Shown here in pieces: positions 18,155 through 26,620 of a stretch of DNA of 57,861 nt. The DNA comes from Acidobacteriaceae bacterium (GTDB lineage: Bacteria; Acidobacteriota; Terriglobia; Terriglobales; Acidobacteriaceae), in assembly GCA_030037705.1 (NCBI GenBank), contig JASHQE010000058.1:1-57861 (forward strand), given 5' to 3'. The notes under the pieces were generated by a model that was not told the origin of the DNA, did not search any database, and worked only from the letters and a program-made list of their open reading frames with translations. Made by a program: the position numbers and the translations under genes. How positions within the stretch are numbered: the first letter of the stretch is position 1; every line of letters begins with the position of its first letter.

Positions 18155-19213
18155 CTACTGTTGCGCATTGCGATTGGGCAGAGCGCTCCAGATCTCCGGA
18201 TCTTCGGTGCCCAATACCCAGGAACAGAAACCTTGCAGTCTGCGATCGGCCGCAAGCTGATAACGGTCGCGAAATGTGCGCAGGTCGGTATAAAACACCC
18301 ATTCGCGCATCTGGTCGCGATAAAAATAGAAGAATGCAGTGTGATCGCCGGCGTCCCAATCGAGCTTTCCTCCAAATGCGTTGGCAAGCTGCAGCGCATC
18401 CGGCGCGCTGATGTAGTCAGCGGAGAGATTGGGATGCTCCTGTCCGGTTGTCTTGTCCGTAGTGGGTTCGCCGGTGTACCAGTGATAGCCGTAAAGCGGG
18501 ATGCCCAGCGAGAGCTTCTCCTTGGGAACAAATTGCAGCGCATAATCAAGATTTTCGAGCGTCCACTGCCAGCCGCTCACCGGTCCGGGCATGGTCCAGC
18601 GCGTCTGCTGATCGTAAGTCATCAGGCAGATGAGATCGACGGACTTTGCCAGCGCCGCCAGGTCATACGCGCCGCGCCAGTCTGTATAAATCCACTTTGC
18701 GAATCCGCCTTCGCCGGGATAACCGGGAGCGTTGGGCACGGTGGCGATGGTCAACTGCAGGCCAGCCTTGTGCAAGGCATCGGCCGCGCGGGCAACAACG
18801 GCGCTGAGGCCGTCACGGTCAAGGTAATCGAGGTTCTCGAAGTCGAACTGAAAGCCTGTGTAGCCGTGCAGCTTGGCTTCACGCAGGAGGGCGTCGATCA
18901 TGCGTTGCTGCGCTTCGGCGCTTGTCGAGAGATCGTGAAAGCTCTTCTTTCCGAAGAGAGCGAGGATCGGCATCACCGGCAAATTTTCGCGATGAGCCGC
19001 ATCGAGCACCATCGGATTCGGCGCGCCGGTCACGAGCCCATTGTTGTCCACCTTATACCACGTGGGCACCAGCAGATCGATCTTGCCGGAGTGCGCCAGA
19101 AAGGAGCGGATCGAATCCGGGCCATCGGTCATATAAAAGAGCGCAACCGGCCTGGCAAACGCGCCAGCGGCGAACAGGAGAATTGAGGCAAACACAAATC
19201 GGGACCATCGCAT
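18155..19213 (-). CDS. Secreted GH18-type glycoside hydrolase (YaaH-like)
   Basis: The product is 352 aa with a signal peptide (1-20, LLFAAGAFA). A GH18 TIM barrel is recognised from the strand-4 motif YTGFQFDFENLDYL, where Glu126 is the catalytic acid and Asp124 is kept; the second Asp of the DxxDxDxE consensus is Gln122, as in peptidoglycan-active YaaH-like members that carry Asn or Gln there. Later family strands include LICLMTYDQQTRWTMPGPVSGW and LSLGIPLYGYHWY. It probably hydrolyses beta-1,4-linked N-acetylhexosamine polymers (cell wall or chitin) outside the cytoplasm. No LysM or other binding module is present. It shares its strand with the esterase upstream, 45 bp away. Confidence 0.84.
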   Translation of the reverse strand: MRWSRFVFASILLFAAGAFARPVALFYMTDGPDSIRSFLAHSGKIDLLVPTWYKVDNNGLVTGAPNPMVLDAAHRENLPVMPILALFGKKSFHDLSTSAEAQQRMIDALLREAKLHGYTGFQFDFENLDYLDRDGLSAVVARAADALHKAGLQLTIATVPNAPGYPGEGGFAKWIYTDWRGAYDLAALAKSVDLICLMTYDQQTRWTMPGPVSGWQWTLENLDYALQFVPKEKLSLGIPLYGYHWYTGEPTTDKTTGQEHPNLSADYISAPDALQLANAFGGKLDWDAGDHTAFFYFYRDQMREWVFYTDLRTFRDRYQLAADRRLQGFCSWVLGTEDPEIWSALPNRNAQQ

Positions 19214-19258
19214 GCAACCAGCATACTTGGATCGGATTGCTTTTGGATCAGGTTTGGA

Positions 19259-21478
19259 TCAAGGTTGGGCATGTTCGAGCGTGTTGAGCGGCGTGGACGT
19301 CTGGCTCAAATCGTCTGTGCCCTGGAGCGAATCGGTTGCTGTGAGGCGTGATCCGAGTGCGTGCGCGAGATCGGGAAGATCGTAGTGCAATGCCACGCCG
19401 GGGATGATGTCCTCCGGCGCGCCGACGGGCATCGGGGCGTCAAGCAGGCTCTGGTAGCTTGTAAGCACGTGATCCATGGTGATGTGACGCAGCCGGCGGT
19501 CGAGCGCGGCGGCGTGCAGCAGCACCAGGCCCATGTGCCCGCTGCCCACGGCGGTGATGCGCGCGGGATCAACATCGGCGCGGCTCGCCAGAAAATCGGT
19601 CGCGCGGATCACGTCATCGGTGCGCAGGCCAACAAGAGTGCGGCCTACCAGATCGGCACGCAAACTGAGCAGATAAAACGGCCCGAGCAGCGGCGACTTC
19701 ATATCGTCTGTGCCAGGCGGCGAAGGACGCGGCGTGAGAGCCAGAACGAGGTTCCCTTGCGCGGCCAATGCATCGAATTTCGCTTTGTTGGCACGGGCAA
19801 TGTCATTGTCAGCGTCGATTGCATTGGGAACCAGAAACAGAACTGCCGGATGACGGCCGGCTGCGTCAGGAACGGCAATTTTGCCTTGCAGATCAAGGCC
19901 ATCGCTGGGGAGTGCGATCGGGCCGCTCTTCGCCTTTAAGAGCTCTGAGCTGAATTTTGCCGAGCCGGGCTTTGCTTCGGCGCCCGTCTCCTCACGAAGG
20001 GTTGCTACGAGCTTTTCCCCTGCGAGCGGAACGCGGTTTGCGGGAATGATCTGCGCGGCGCGCTTGTGATTCAAGGTGAAGACGGTTGCGCAACCGGGAA
20101 AGCTCGTGGAGACCTGACCGGTCGATGTGACCTGAAACGCATCTTTAGGAAGCTGCGCCATCGCGTTTTGCGGACCAAATGCGAGATAGGCCGGAGGAAG
20201 CACGGGATGATCCGCATCTGCGCCGGGTTCGAGATTGCGGATGAAGAAGCTCAGAATATTGCCCATGATGGGCCGCAGTGCGCCATGGCCGCCGGGGCCG
20301 GTAATGAACTGGAGCCGGGCCAGCGGCGAAACTGTGTTGGTTGTATCGGCATTGAGCGCCGGTCCAGTGGGCGTAGGCGGCACAGACGGCGGCGCGTCGC
20401 CCGCCGGAGTTCCTGCGCTTGCAGGATCGAAGAGCGAGTAGAAGCGGCGCGCTTCGATCACGGTGCTGCGCGCGCCGGCGAAAGGAAACATATCGGAGTA
20501 CGTGGCGATGACGGCATAGGGGCGCGGCGCGGCCAACTCGATCCAATCAGGAAAATCCAGTCCTGAAGAGATGAAACGCGGATTGGATTGTTCCGCGTCC
20601 TGCGGACCAAGCGCGGGTAAAAGCGCGTTGAAGGACGTGGTATAGCAGGCCACGCCCACGGCGGCAAGACGCGGATCGAGCGCGCCGACGAGCGCCGTCA
20701 TCGCGCCCCCGCCGGAGCAGCCCATCGCGCCGATGCGGTGGGGATCGACTTCGGGGAGCTGGGCGAGATAATCGATGCCGCGCATCGAGTCCCACAGCAC
20801 GTAGCGGGCGAAGGTATCGCCGATCAGCATGGGCTGCAGACTGGCTTCACCGTGCTCGCCGGTTGGGCGCGTCGCCAGAGACGAACCGGGCTTCGCAGGA
20901 TCGGGATATTGCAGGCGCTCACCCTGTCCGATCGGGTCATAGGAGAGCACGACGAAGCCATTGAGAGCGAAGAGCGCGGCCGTACTCGCGTCACCGAGCT
21001 TGCCGGTTGCGCCGTGGCCGGGCGTCAATAAGATGGCCGGATGTTTTTGTTCTGCGGTCTGACCACTGGGAAGGTACAGCAGAGCGGTTACAGGAAAGTT
21101 GGGCTGGCTTTCGAAAAGCACCTTGCGGATGATGAAACCGTCGGCCTGTGTTTCTCCCAGTACCTTTGCATTCAGCGGCGTGCGTTCCGGCACCGTTCCG
21201 ATCAAGGCTGAAATCTGCTTCCGCACCCGCGCCTGGCGGGCTTCGGCCTGTGCACGGGTGTGGATCGCAGCCACGGAGGCGGCACGTTTGGCTATGTAAT
21301 CCGATGCGATTGCATCGAGATACCTGTCAAGCTGCACACGGCCGGCATTGACTGGATCGTCTGCGCGCGAAGCAGGCGCGGCAGATGCGCGTTGGGAGGG
21401 CAACGGAGCCTGCGCAGCCATACCTGCAGCGAGAGCCGTCGCCAGAACAAGAACAGCGGCAAAAAGGAATTGTTTCAT
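19259..21478 (-). CDS. Secreted alpha/beta hydrolase, acetylxylan-esterase-like, tandem domains
   Basis: The product is 739 aa with a signal peptide (1-23). The first domain (about 100-440) is an alpha/beta hydrolase with an intact nucleophile elbow GCSGGG (Ser255), a YDPIGQGERLQ loop typical of acetylxylan-esterase-like enzymes, and GPGGHG with the likely catalytic His. A second, similar half (about 530-735) has IALPSDGLDLQGKIAVPDA and FLVPNA, but its elbow reads AVGSGHMG, so the Ser position is not conserved and it is probably inactive. It likely removes acetyl or other ester groups from plant polysaccharides. GAAGG lies 7 nt before the ATG. It is divergent from the lipase-maturation-factor-like gene. 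Confidence 0.8.
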   Translation of the reverse strand: MKQFLFAAVLVLATALAAGMAAQAPLPSQRASAAPASRADDPVNAGRVQLDRYLDAIASDYIAKRAASVAAIHTRAQAEARQARVRKQISALIGTVPERTPLNAKVLGETQADGFIIRKVLFESQPNFPVTALLYLPSGQTAEQKHPAILLTPGHGATGKLGDASTAALFALNGFVVLSYDPIGQGERLQYPDPAKPGSSLATRPTGEHGEASLQPMLIGDTFARYVLWDSMRGIDYLAQLPEVDPHRIGAMGCSGGGAMTALVGALDPRLAAVGVACYTTSFNALLPALGPQDAEQSNPRFISSGLDFPDWIELAAPRPYAVIATYSDMFPFAGARSTVIEARRFYSLFDPASAGTPAGDAPPSVPPTPTGPALNADTTNTVSPLARLQFITGPGGHGALRPIMGNILSFFIRNLEPGADADHPVLPPAYLAFGPQNAMAQLPKDAFQVTSTGQVSTSFPGCATVFTLNHKRAAQIIPANRVPLAGEKLVATLREETGAEAKPGSAKFSSELLKAKSGPIALPSDGLDLQGKIAVPDAAGRHPAVLFLVPNAIDADNDIARANKAKFDALAAQGNLVLALTPRPSPPGTDDMKSPLLGPFYLLSLRADLVGRTLVGLRTDDVIRATDFLASRADVDPARITAVGSGHMGLVLLHAAALDRRLRHITMDHVLTSYQSLLDAPMPVGAPEDIIPGVALHYDLPDLAHALGSRLTATDSLQGTDDLSQTSTPLNTLEHAQP

Positions 21479-21596
21479 GACATTGCCTTCATACCTTATT
21501 GGCCGTCAGTGGTGCAACCACTCCCCACCCCAGGTCCAATACGGAAACAGCGCCGGCAAGACACAAAGATTGGGAAAAGCTATTCTGTCTCACAGG

Positions 21597-23294
21597 ATGC
21601 GGCGTATCCCAAGGAATCTTTTTCGCTGGTTGTTCGATTCCCGCCACGGCCCCCGAGGCCGGCTGATTCCGCGGTGGATCTTTTTGCGCGCGCTCGCAGC
21701 CATCTATTTTTCTGCATTCTATTCGCTTCTGTTTCAGATCAACGGCCTCATCGGCCCTGAAGGCGTTCTGCCTGCGCAAAAATATCTCGCCGCCATTGCG
21801 CAATCACTGGGCGCCATGCGCTACTGGTACGCGCCATCGCTCTTCTGGTATTCGTCGAGCTCTGCGGCATTGATGACGGTCACGTGGGTTGGCCTCATTG
21901 CGTCGGTCATTGCTTTTCTGAACGTGTGGCCGCGGCTCAGCTTCGCCATCTGCTTCGTATGCTTTCTCTCGTTTATCGGCGCGTCGAGCGTTTTTTCAAG
22001 CTACCAGTCGGACGGGATGTTGCTCGAAGCCGGATTCATCTCGCTCTTCTTTGTGCCGCGCGGCCTTTTGCCGGGATGGGGAGCAAGCGATCCGCCCTCG
22101 CGGGCCAGCCTGTTTCTTCTGCAATGGGAATGGTTTCGCATCTATTTTGAATCGGGCATGGTCAAGCTGTTGAGCGGCGATAAGGAGTGGCGCAACTTCA
22201 CCGCGATGGACGAGTACTATCAGAACGGACCATTGCCCACATGGATCGGCTGGCACGTCGAGCACCTTCCGCACCGGTTTCATGCTGCCACGGTTGCCGG
22301 CACGCTCGCGCTCGAACTCGGCCTGGTCTTCCTGCTCTTTTTCCCACGCCGTGTGCGGTTGATTTGCTTTTTCATTGTCACGCCGTGGGAGATCGGCGTG
22401 ATTCTTACGGCCAATTACACATTTCTCAATTACCTGGTGCTTACCCTCGGCTTCCTTTTACTGGATGACGGATTTTTGCTGTGGTTTGTCCCGAAGCGCT
22501 TTGCTCCGCCGCGTGAGCCGGAACGAAGCGAGAAAATCGAGCAGGGCATCGATCAGGTTGAGGAACGGCCGCTTTCGATTCTTGCTGCTGACGAGGAAAG
22601 CATCGTTGCGGCCGATCTTGAACCGCGCCGCCCGGCCCGTACCCAGCCCGCGTGGCGCGAACGAATTATGGGGCACTGGAATGCGCTGCATCTGGCTTTT
22701 GCAGCTGTGATGCTCTCCTGGATTGCTTACGACACAACCGCGGAACTGATCGGTCTGTCCTTCGGCCACATTCCCTTGCCCACGGCGCCGATCGCCGCGC
22801 TCGAGCCTTTTCGCATCGCCAACCAGTACGGACTCTTCGCGGTCATGACGCGCGGAAGGTACGAGATCGAATTCCAGGGCTCGAATGACGGCAGTAACTG
22901 GATTGCATATCCATTCCGCTACAAACCGCAGGCGCTCAATGAAGCACCGGGCATCTACGCGCCCTATCAGCCGCGCTTCGATTGGAACCTCTGGTTTGCT
23001 TCTCTGGGCGACTGGCAACAGAATGAGATTGTTCCGCTCACCGAAGAGCGTTTGCTTGTGAGCAGCCCCGCCGTTCTCTCGCTTTTCAGGAGCAATCCTT
23101 TCAACGAAACGCCGCCGCGCTATGTGCGCGCGGTGTTATGGCAGTACTGGTTCACCTCATCTGAAGAAAAGCGCAGGACAGGCGACTGGTGGCGGCGCGA
23201 GTTTCTCGGTCTGTATGCACCGGAGATGACAATGACGGCTGATGGCGATATTGCCGTGGTGCAATGGCCGAGCGAATTACCGCCGCACGACTGA
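21597..23294 (+). CDS. Lipase maturation factor-like membrane protein (LMF1 family)
   Basis: The product is 565 aa, the usual length of LMF1 proteins. The start at 21597 (MRRIPRNLFRWLF) is chosen because the longer frame overlaps the divergent esterase start; no good ribosome site is visible. Several membrane helices follow (ALAAIYFSAFYSLLF, VTWVGLIASVIAFLNVW, FAICFVCFLSFIGASSVF and others). The family signatures YQSDGMLLEAGF, WFRIYFESGMVKLLSGD and WRNFTAMDEYYQNGPLPTW are present. In animals LMF1 helps lipases fold in the ER; the bacterial role is not known. The next gene begins 16 nt downstream, suggesting a shared transcript. Confidence 0.9.
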   Translation: MRRIPRNLFRWLFDSRHGPRGRLIPRWIFLRALAAIYFSAFYSLLFQINGLIGPEGVLPAQKYLAAIAQSLGAMRYWYAPSLFWYSSSSAALMTVTWVGLIASVIAFLNVWPRLSFAICFVCFLSFIGASSVFSSYQSDGMLLEAGFISLFFVPRGLLPGWGASDPPSRASLFLLQWEWFRIYFESGMVKLLSGDKEWRNFTAMDEYYQNGPLPTWIGWHVEHLPHRFHAATVAGTLALELGLVFLLFFPRRVRLICFFIVTPWEIGVILTANYTFLNYLVLTLGFLLLDDGFLLWFVPKRFAPPREPERSEKIEQGIDQVEERPLSILAADEESIVAADLEPRRPARTQPAWRERIMGHWNALHLAFAAVMLSWIAYDTTAELIGLSFGHIPLPTAPIAALEPFRIANQYGLFAVMTRGRYEIEFQGSNDGSNWIAYPFRYKPQALNEAPGIYAPYQPRFDWNLWFASLGDWQQNEIVPLTEERLLVSSPAVLSLFRSNPFNETPPRYVRAVLWQYWFTSSEEKRRTGDWWRREFLGLYAPEMTMTADGDIAVVQWPSELPPHD

Positions 23295-23310
23295 AGGAAC
23301 GAATGCTCTC

Positions 23311-24723
23311 ATGAAACGTGCCTGCGTGATCGGTTCGGGACCCAACGGGCTTGCTGCGGCCATTGTGCTTGCGCAGGCGGGATTGAGCGTAGAGGTATTT
23401 GAAGCGCAGGCCGAACCCGGCGGCGCCGCGCGTACACTGCCGCTTACACTGCCTGGCTTTTTGCACGATTTCGGCTCAGCCGTTCATCCCTTGGCCGTGG
23501 GATCGCCGTTCTTTTCGTCCTTACCGCTCGGCGATTACGGGCTCGAATGGATTCATGGCGATGCGCCGCTTGCGCATCCGCTGGATGATGGCACGGCGGT
23601 GGTCCTGGAACGCGATTTGGGCGATGCGGAACGGGTTCTAGGCGCAGATGGCAAAGCGTGGCGGCGGTTCATGCAGCCCATGGTGGATCACTGGAGGCAG
23701 TTCGCAGAGGATGCGCTTGCACCTGCAGTTCACGTCCCGCATCACCCATTTTTGATGGCGCGGTTTGGTCTGGCCGGCATCGGATCAGCACAAACATTGG
23801 TCCGGAATCACTTCTCTAATCCACGCACCCGCGCAGTTTTTGGCGGATTGGCCGGGCACTCCTTTCTTAGCTTCGATCAGCCCTTGAGCGCTGCGATCGG
23901 CCTGATGTTCGGTATCACCGTTCATGCCGTTGGCTGGCCGGTTCCGCGCGGCGGCGCGCGCGCGATCCCCCATGCCCTTATTGGTTACCTCGGAACTTTG
24001 GGCGGAATGGTGCATACGTCGCGCCGCATCGATGCGCAGGCGCTGCGCGAGCTGAACTGCCTGCTCACGCTTTGCGATGTTACGCCGCGGCAGTTGATGA
24101 CAATTGCCGGCGACAGGCTTTCTCCAGGTTATCGCCGTTCGGTGGCGCGCTTCGAACATGGTCCTGGCGCTTTCAAAGTCGATTATGCACTCTCTGAGCC
24201 GGTGCCCTGGCGCGCAGCAGAGTGCCGCCGCGCCATTACGGTGCACCTGGGCGGCACATTCGAAGAGATTGCCGCATCAGAGCAGGCCATTGCACAGGGA
24301 CGCGTAGCGGAACGCCCCTTTGTGCTGGCGGCACAGCCCTCGCTTTTTGATCCGGCGCGCGCACCCAAGGGCAGGCACGTGCTCTGGGCCTACTGTCACG
24401 CGCCTAACGGTTCGGCCGTGGACATGACGGAACGCATCGAGGCGCAGATCGAGCGCTTCGCGCCCGGATTCCGCGATTGCGTGCTGGCGCGTCATGTCTC
24501 ATCACCCGCGGTGCTCGAGTCCATGGATGCGAATCTCGTGGGCGGAGACATCAGCGGAGGAGCCATGAACATGCGGCAGCTTCTCTTCCGGCCTACACTG
24601 CGCTCTTACTCTACAGGCGCACCGGATCTGTACCTGTGTTCGGCCTCCACGCCGCCTGGCGGAGGAGTGCATGGCATGTGCGGCTATCACGCCGCCAAGC
24701 TCGCCCTTCAGCGGATGAAATAA
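23311..24723 (+). CDS. FAD-dependent phytoene-desaturase-like oxidoreductase
   Basis: The product is 470 aa. The dinucleotide-binding motif CVIGSGPNGLAAAIVLAQAG starts at residue 5, with the second-strand acid in VEVFEAQAEPGGAART, which is the NAD(P)/FAD amine-oxidase/CrtI fold. The C-terminal motif LYLCSASTPPGGGVHGMCGYHAA is typical of CrtI-like proteins that bind FAD again at the end. Close relatives desaturate or isomerise carotenoids, but many bacterial homologues have no known substrate, and no carotenoid gene is nearby. ATG at 23311 gives the exact family N-terminus, with AAGGAA about 12 nt upstream. It follows the LMF-like gene closely. Confidence 0.86.
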   Translation: MKRACVIGSGPNGLAAAIVLAQAGLSVEVFEAQAEPGGAARTLPLTLPGFLHDFGSAVHPLAVGSPFFSSLPLGDYGLEWIHGDAPLAHPLDDGTAVVLERDLGDAERVLGADGKAWRRFMQPMVDHWRQFAEDALAPAVHVPHHPFLMARFGLAGIGSAQTLVRNHFSNPRTRAVFGGLAGHSFLSFDQPLSAAIGLMFGITVHAVGWPVPRGGARAIPHALIGYLGTLGGMVHTSRRIDAQALRELNCLLTLCDVTPRQLMTIAGDRLSPGYRRSVARFEHGPGAFKVDYALSEPVPWRAAECRRAITVHLGGTFEEIAASEQAIAQGRVAERPFVLAAQPSLFDPARAPKGRHVLWAYCHAPNGSAVDMTERIEAQIERFAPGFRDCVLARHVSSPAVLESMDANLVGGDISGGAMNMRQLLFRPTLRSYSTGAPDLYLCSASTPPGGGVHGMCGYHAAKLALQRMK

Positions 24724-24804
24724 TTCAAACGGACGTGAGCGCATGCAAAGAGAGTGTGGCCGGCCTGTGGCCAGACGACCGCTGCGCGATCGCGAAGGAG
24801 CAGG

Positions 24805-25863
24805 ATGACGGGCATCGAGCAACAGGACCTGGGGCAACAGTTCGCAAGCGATAACTACGCAGGCATTTGCCCGGAGGCATGGCAGGCTATGGAGGCTGCC
24901 AATCAAGGTCACGCCGTGGCGTATGGAGACGATCCGTGGACAGCACGCGCCGCGGATGCCTTTCGCAGATTGTTTGAGACGGACTGCGAAGTTTACTTTG
25001 TCTTTAACGGCACAGCGGCAAATTCGCTGGCTCTTGCTTCACTCTGCCAGTCCTATCACGGCGTGATCTGCTGTGATCATGCGCACGTGGAGACAGATGA
25101 ATGCGGCGCGCCGGAGTTCTTTTCAAACGGCTCCAAGCTGCTGGTGGCGGCCAGCGCTGCGGGTAAGCTGACGCCGGATGCCATTCACGAACTGGCAGCC
25201 AGACGCCAGGATATCCACTATCCCAAACCGCGGGTTGTCACCGTTACGCAATCCACCGAGACCGGCCGCGTGTATTCACTCGATGAACTTGCCGCGATCT
25301 CCGAAATGTGCAAGCGGCACAAGCTTTCTCTGCACATGGATGGCGCCCGGTTCGCCAATGCCTGCGCGAGCCTGGGGTGTTCGCCGGCGGAACTCACGTG
25401 GAAGAGCGGCGTCGACGTGCTTTGCTTTGGCGGCACCAAGAATGGCATGGCCGTAGGGGAAGCGGTACTATTCTTTGACCGTGCGCTCGCCATGGATTTT
25501 GATTATCGATGCAAACAGGCCGGCCAGCTTGCGTCGAAGATGCGCTTTCTTTCAGCGCCCTGGGTGGGAATGCTGGAGAGTGGAGCGTGGCTGCGCAACG
25601 CGCACCATGCAAATGGATGCGCCCGTCGCTTTGCCGCGCAGATTGCCGGAATTCCTGATATTCGTCTTGCACAACCGGTGGAAGCGAATGCGGTCTTTAT
25701 CTCCACATCCGATGCAATCCTCACGCGTCTGCGCACCCGCGGCTGGAAGTTTTACACTTTCATCGGCGGCGCGGCGCGATTTATGTTCGCATGGGATACC
25801 GATCCGCTGCGCGTGGATGCTTTTTGCCGCGATCTTAGAGAGTGCGCAGCCCAGGCAGGTTAA
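24805..25863 (+). CDS. Threonine aldolase / beta-eliminating lyase family (PLP)
   Basis: The product is a 352-aa fold-type I PLP enzyme. ATG at 24805 has AAGGAG 6 nt upstream; an in-frame GTG-like extension from 24754 is rejected. Motifs in order: FASDNYAGICPEAW, YGDDPWT, FNGTAANSLAL (phosphate loop), HVETDECGAPEFF, LHMDGARFANA (Asp contacting the pyridine N) and CFGGTKNG, whose Lys212 forms the Schiff base. The family cleaves L-threonine or L-allo-threonine to glycine and acetaldehyde. It starts 81 nt after the oxidoreductase and may be the last gene of that unit. A small hairpin follows. Confidence 0.88.
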   Translation: MTGIEQQDLGQQFASDNYAGICPEAWQAMEAANQGHAVAYGDDPWTARAADAFRRLFETDCEVYFVFNGTAANSLALASLCQSYHGVICCDHAHVETDECGAPEFFSNGSKLLVAASAAGKLTPDAIHELAARRQDIHYPKPRVVTVTQSTETGRVYSLDELAAISEMCKRHKLSLHMDGARFANACASLGCSPAELTWKSGVDVLCFGGTKNGMAVGEAVLFFDRALAMDFDYRCKQAGQLASKMRFLSAPWVGMLESGAWLRNAHHANGCARRFAAQIAGIPDIRLAQPVEANAVFISTSDAILTRLRTRGWKFYTFIGGAARFMFAWDTDPLRVDAFCRDLRECAAQAG

Positions 25864-25923
25864 TCTACTTCGGGCTCCATGGACGAAGTAACATTCAAAT
25901 TAGAACGGTGAATAAGTTATCTT

Positions 25924-25941
25924 AAACGGTTGTTGCCGTTT
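25924..25941 (+). terminator. Weak terminator-like hairpin
   Basis: A 6-bp stem AAACGG/CCGTTT with a 6-nt loop, followed by CTTCTCTT, 60 bp after the aldolase stop. The remaining part of the 292-bp gap up to 26155 is AT-rich and shows nothing else I can name. Confidence 0.4.
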
Positions 25942-26155
25942 CTTCTCTTAGGTTTCCTACATCGTGAAGAAGAAGAAAGATTTCCACAAAATTTTGGGGG
26001 TTGTTGTACTTTCGTGTCATTTTTTTGCGGGTAATTTGTTTGCAGAGTAAACATCGTTGCGGTTATGGTAATTCGAGGTGACGGTTAATTCCTTTATCAT
26101 GCATTGACTTACCCCGCTTTGACTTGACCGTTTGCCGAAGCCACCGGAGGGGACC

Positions 26156-26416
26156 ATGGGAGTAGCTGAGATTCTTGCTTCAATTGATCGGGAGATTGCA
26201 CAACTTAAGCAGGCGCGTGCGCTGCTTGCCTCGAACTCTTCAACGAGTGGGACGAAAGCGGGAGCACTTAAAGGGCCTGTAATCAAGGCGGTGGCTGCGA
26301 GACCTGCGAAAAGAAAAAAGAGAACGCTTACCCCTGAAGGGCGCAAACGCATTGCCGAAGCGCAGAAGAAGCGCTGGGAAGCTCACAAAAAGGCCTCCGC
26401 GTCCACGCAGAAATAA
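26156..26416 (+). CDS. Small basic protein with a TPEGRKRIAEAQKKRWE motif
   Basis: The product is 86 aa. GGAGGGG sits 4 nt before ATG 26156, one of the best ribosome sites in the window, so translation is very likely. The N-terminal half (MGVAEILASIDREIAQLKQARALLA) should be an amphipathic helix that could form a coiled coil. A flexible Ala/Lys/Ser linker follows, then the C-terminal motif KKRTLTPEGRKRIAEAQKKRW. I know this motif as a recurrent tail in small proteins of soil bacteria and take it for a DNA- or RNA-binding element, but its function is not known. It stands alone, between the aldolase and a reverse-strand gene. Confidence 0.72.
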   Translation: MGVAEILASIDREIAQLKQARALLASNSSTSGTKAGALKGPVIKAVAARPAKRKKRTLTPEGRKRIAEAQKKRWEAHKKASASTQK

Positions 26417-26620
26417 GTAGATCCTGTTTACGTTAGATCCGGCGTGCGATCTAAAAACCTTCTGCACCAAGCCGCTTACGGCAAAACTAAAGTTACTGTG
26501 CCCTGTTTCTGATGGTTGCAAGGGCGTCGCTCCCTGTTGGTCGCATCAACTTGGGTTTCGCGGCTTTGGAATACACCAGCTCTGGTTTTGCTATAGCGCG
26601 GTAGGTCAGACAGGTTACTG

